From: Flavobacteriales bacterium UBA1112
GTDB taxonomy: Bacteria; Bacteroidota; Bacteroidia; Flavobacteriales_D; Sanyastnellaceae
Assembly (NCBI GenBank): GCA_002313415.1
Contig: DCBH01000085.1
Span: forward strand, 1 to 8,888
Length of the DNA stretch: 8,888 nt
Direction: 5' to 3'
The notes below the pieces were generated by a model. It made no database searches. It was not told where the DNA came from and saw nothing but the letters and a program-made list of their open reading frames with translations. Shown in pieces: positions 6,579 to 8,888 of this stretch. The first letter of the stretch is position 1. Every line of letters starts with the position of its first letter. The position numbers and the translations under genes are program-made.

Positions 6579-7715
6579 TTAGAGGGTCCCACGGTTGTCT
6601 TGCTCTCGTTCGATGGCTTCAAACAAGGCCTTGAAGTTGCCTTTGCCAAAGCTTTTGGCGCCCCTCCGTTGAATGATTTCAAAAAACATGGTGGGCCGGG
6701 TCACCACAGGCTTGGTGAAGAGTTGCAACAAGTAACCTTCTTCGTCTCGGTCAATGAGGATGCCAAGCTTGCGAAGTGGTTCGAGGTCTTCTTCAATTTC
6801 GCCAACGCGATCGAGAATGTTGTCGTAGTAGTTGTCTGGCACATAGAGGAATTCGACTCCGCGCTCCTTCAAGGCGGTCACTGTCTTGACGATGTCGTCT
6901 GTGGCGACGGCGATATGCTGCACACCGGCACCTTGATAGAAGTCGATGTATTCCTCAATTTGAGATTTCTTTCGCCCCTTCGCAGGTTCGTTGATTGGAA
7001 ATTTGATTCGACCGTTGCCGTTGCTCATTACCTTGGACATGAGGGCGGTGTACTCTGTCGAAATGTCTTTGTCATCGAAAGAGACAAGTTGGGCGAAGCC
7101 CATCACTTCAGCATAGAATTTGCACCAGGTGTTCATCTCGCCCCAGCCTACGTTGCCCACCATGTGGTCAATGTATTTCAGGCCCACGGGTGAAGGTTTG
7201 AAGTCTGGGTTCCATGCGCGGAAGCCCGGCAAGAAGGTGCCGCGGTAGTTTTCACGCTCGACAAAAACGTGGATGGTGTCCCCGTAGGTCTTGATCGCAC
7301 TGAGCACCACTTCGCCTTCTCCATCTTCTTGGACCTCGGGTTTGAATTCAGCCACGGCTCCTCGCTTCGTCGTTTCCTCAAAACTTTTGCGTGCATCTGG
7401 CACCCAGAGCGCCACGGTTTTCACTCCGTCCCCGTGCTTTTCAAGGTGAGCATTGAGCTCACCACCTTCTTTCAGAGGCGTAGTCAGCACGAGTGTGATT
7501 TTGTCCTGTCGCACCACGTAACTCACCCTGTCCTTGCTGCCGGTCTCGAGACCCCGAAAGGCGAGAGGTTGAAAACCCCATGCGGCCATGTAGTAATAGG
7601 CACTTTGTTTGGCGTTGCCAACAATCAGTTCCAAGTGGTCCGTGCCAAGCAACGGGAGAAAGTCGTGGGCAGTGGGAACGACTTTTTTAAGGTTGGAGTT
7701 GGATTCGGTCAGCAT
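6579..7715 (-). CDS. hppD: 4-hydroxyphenylpyruvate dioxygenase
   Basis: A non-haem Fe(II) enzyme that converts 4-hydroxyphenylpyruvate and O2 to homogentisate and CO2, the second step of tyrosine breakdown. The 378-residue protein has two vicinal-oxygen-chelate halves: an N-terminal one opening with DFLPLLGTDHLEL (18-30), and the catalytic C-terminal one. The three iron ligands are in place: His184 in YIDHMVGNV, His267 in GVQHIAV and Glu346 in MFFEIIQR. The C-terminal helix with GAKSFGKGNFKALFEAIE (352-369), which closes over the active site in this family, is complete. I chose the ATG at 7715; an in-frame GTG at 7727, directly after an in-frame TAA, would add four residues, and neither has a Shine-Dalgarno sequence. 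It follows hmgA by about 54 bases and precedes the ABC gene by nine. Hydroxymandelate synthase is the main look-alike, but adjacency to hmgA strongly favours this call. Confidence 0.96.
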   Translation of the reverse strand: MLTESNSNLKKVVPTAHDFLPLLGTDHLELIVGNAKQSAYYYMAAWGFQPLAFRGLETGSKDRVSYVVRQDKITLVLTTPLKEGGELNAHLEKHGDGVKTVALWVPDARKSFEETTKRGAVAEFKPEVQEDGEGEVVLSAIKTYGDTIHVFVERENYRGTFLPGFRAWNPDFKPSPVGLKYIDHMVGNVGWGEMNTWCKFYAEVMGFAQLVSFDDKDISTEYTALMSKVMSNGNGRIKFPINEPAKGRKKSQIEEYIDFYQGAGVQHIAVATDDIVKTVTALKERGVEFLYVPDNYYDNILDRVGEIEEDLEPLRKLGILIDRDEEGYLLQLFTKPVVTRPTMFFEIIQRRGAKSFGKGNFKALFEAIEREQDNRGTL

Positions 7716-7769
7716 GTCTTTAGTCACTTAGGTGAGGGCGCATATCCAGGGAGGATGCCAAATATCGGG

Positions 7770-8888
7770 TCACAACCAACTTTGGTGGTAGCCTTCCAAT
7801 TCAAGATCGAGGGCTTGTTGGGTCACTTGCAGAGGTCGGAAGGTGTCGACCATGACAGCCAACTCTTCCGTGCGTCCCTTGCCGATGCTTCCCTCGTAGG
7901 TCCCGGGGTGAGGCCCGTGTGGAATCCCAGCGGGATGGAGGGTGATTTGGCCGGGACCCACACCCTTGCGACTCATGAAGTCACCGTCCACGTAATACAG
8001 CACCTCATCCGAGTCGATGTTGCTGTGGTTGTAGGGAGCAGGAATCGAGAGGGGATGATAGTCGTACAGGCGAGGAACGAAGCTGCAGATGACAAACCCA
8101 TTTGTCTCAAAGGTTTGGTGCACCGGAGGGGGCTGGTGCACACGCCCTGTGATGGGCTCAAAATCATGAATGCTGAATGCATACGGAAAGTGGTATCCGT
8201 CCCACCCGACGACGTCGAAAGGGTGGCTTGCGTACATGTAGTCGTGCAGCATGCCTTCCTTCTTGATGCGAATCTTAAATGGACCTTCGCCTTCGCCAGT
8301 GAGGTCGCAAAGCTCGTTTGGTGGACGCATGTCGCGCTCACAGTAAGGGCTGTGCTCGAGCAATTGACCAAAGTGGTTCCGGTACCGCTTGGGCGTCACC
8401 ACAGGGGAGGCACTTTCTACAATCAATGCGCGATTGTCTTCAGTCGTCCATTTGAATCGGTGTATGACGCCTCGGGGAATCACGAGATAGTCCCCGGGAC
8501 CGAAGACGATTTGTCCAAACATCGTTTCAAGGACACCTTCTCCGCGGTGCACAAAAACCACCTCATCTTGGTCTGCATTTTTATAAATGTCATCTCGCTC
8601 GACTTTGGGTGGGGCGGCAAGGGCCACGGTGCAATCGCTGTTGAAGAGTGCAGGTATGCGTGATGACAACCAGTTTTTCCCTGGCTTCACGGCCCAACCG
8701 TCGAGCTTTCTGCTCAGCAAGTTGCGCTCGACGGCCGCCACAGGCCTGATGTCTTCGCTGCCCAAAACTTCGACGACCTGCGTCGGCCGTTGGCGGTGGT
8801 ACAGAAGCGAGCTCATTCCGACGAACCCGATGGTTCCAAAGAGTTGTTCGTGGTGGAGTTCGCCATTCTCTTGGCGAAATTGAGTGTG
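7770..8888 (-). CDS. hmgA: homogentisate 1,2-dioxygenase (5' end beyond window)
   Basis: Opens the aromatic ring of homogentisate with O2 to give maleylacetoacetate, the third step of tyrosine breakdown, using a cupin-fold Fe(II) site. The open frame continues without a stop to position 8888, giving 372 visible residues; the Met codon at 8816 is internal, because the 24 residues before it read HTQFRQENGELHHEQLFGTIGF and VG, the conserved N-terminal region. Probably only a dozen or so residues are missing. An N-terminal cupin region includes FGPGDYLVIPRGVIHRF (about 129-145). The likely iron ligands, in visible-residue numbering, are His288 and Glu295 (HSNIDSDE) and His324 (PHGPHPG), comparable to the His-Glu-His triad of human HGD, although the first His-Glu spacing is one residue longer than I recall for the human enzyme. 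His257 in PPVHQTFE may be the general base. It stops with TGA and is followed by hppD, the enzyme that makes its substrate. Confidence 0.95.
   Translation of the reverse strand, partial: HTQFRQENGELHHEQLFGTIGFVGMSSLLYHRQRPTQVVEVLGSEDIRPVAAVERNLLSRKLDGWAVKPGKNWLSSRIPALFNSDCTVALAAPPKVERDDIYKNADQDEVVFVHRGEGVLETMFGQIVFGPGDYLVIPRGVIHRFKWTTEDNRALIVESASPVVTPKRYRNHFGQLLEHSPYCERDMRPPNELCDLTGEGEGPFKIRIKKEGMLHDYMYASHPFDVVGWDGYHFPYAFSIHDFEPITGRVHQPPPVHQTFETNGFVICSFVPRLYDYHPLSIPAPYNHSNIDSDEVLYYVDGDFMSRKGVGPGQITLHPAGIPHGPHPGTYEGSIGKGRTEELAVMVDTFRPLQVTQQALDLELEGYHQSWL

Noticed and set aside
6567..6581. hppD and the ABC gene share a reading frame separated by a TAA, as if a split fusion
   Set aside because: Both proteins have complete, normal termini, so the shared frame is coincidental and not a broken fusion.
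7728..7769. Possible promoter in the hmgA-hppD gap: GATATTTG on the minus strand resembles TAnnTTTG
   Set aside because: No TTG lies at the needed distance upstream: the nearest candidates are about 13 and 30 bases away.
7269..8663. A 464-codon open frame on the plus strand, opposite hmgA and hppD
   Set aside because: It runs antisense through two well-supported enzymes, has no recognisable domain, and is explained by codon composition of the minus-strand genes.

Overview
The window reads as ordinary chromosomal core sequence of a bacterium of the phylum Bacteroidota, probably a flavobacterial-type lineage of fairly high GC. Three things suggest this. The lipoprotein gene at the left end encodes a DUF4292 protein, a family I know from Bacteroidota. 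The order dut - nucleotidyltransferase - TPR lipoprotein - DUF4292 is a familiar one in that phylum. None of the visible gene starts has a recognisable Shine-Dalgarno sequence. The placement is inferred from gene content, not from a database search.

All eight protein genes lie on the minus strand, so transcription runs from position 8888 towards position 1. In that order they are: homogentisate 1,2-dioxygenase (hmgA, its start lies beyond the right edge), 4-hydroxyphenylpyruvate dioxygenase (hppD), a fused two-domain oligopeptide/dipeptide-type ABC ATPase, an enoyl-CoA hydratase, dUTPase (dut), a sugar-phosphate-type nucleotidyltransferase with a left-handed beta-helix tail, a TPR-repeat lipoprotein, and a DUF4292 lipoprotein. 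No gap between genes exceeds about 55 bases and no terminator is visible, so the whole window could be a single transcript. No RNA gene, mobile element or CRISPR array was seen.

The right half (6579-8888) is catabolic. HppD turns 4-hydroxyphenylpyruvate into homogentisate and HmgA opens its ring, which are consecutive steps of tyrosine and phenylalanine degradation. The ABC ATPase follows nine bases after hppD and could energise peptide uptake, a source of aromatic amino acids, but no permease or binding protein is in the window. The left half (9-4945) starts with the enoyl-CoA hydratase and then runs dut - nucleotidyltransferase - TPR - DUF4292. Each of these four junctions is the same four-base ATGA stop/start overlap, which suggests tight translational coupling. 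Two of the products are predicted outer-envelope lipoproteins and one is a nucleotide-sugar-type enzyme, so the distal half probably serves envelope biogenesis, with dUTPase as a housekeeping passenger.

I did not find a clearly new biological system. The points most worth a second look are the run of ATGA overlaps, the LolA/LolB-like look of the DUF4292 lipoprotein and its Lys/Glu-rich insertion, the joining of aromatic catabolism to an envelope operon, and a pair of adjacent inverted repeats with a promoter-like arrangement at the end of the ABC gene.
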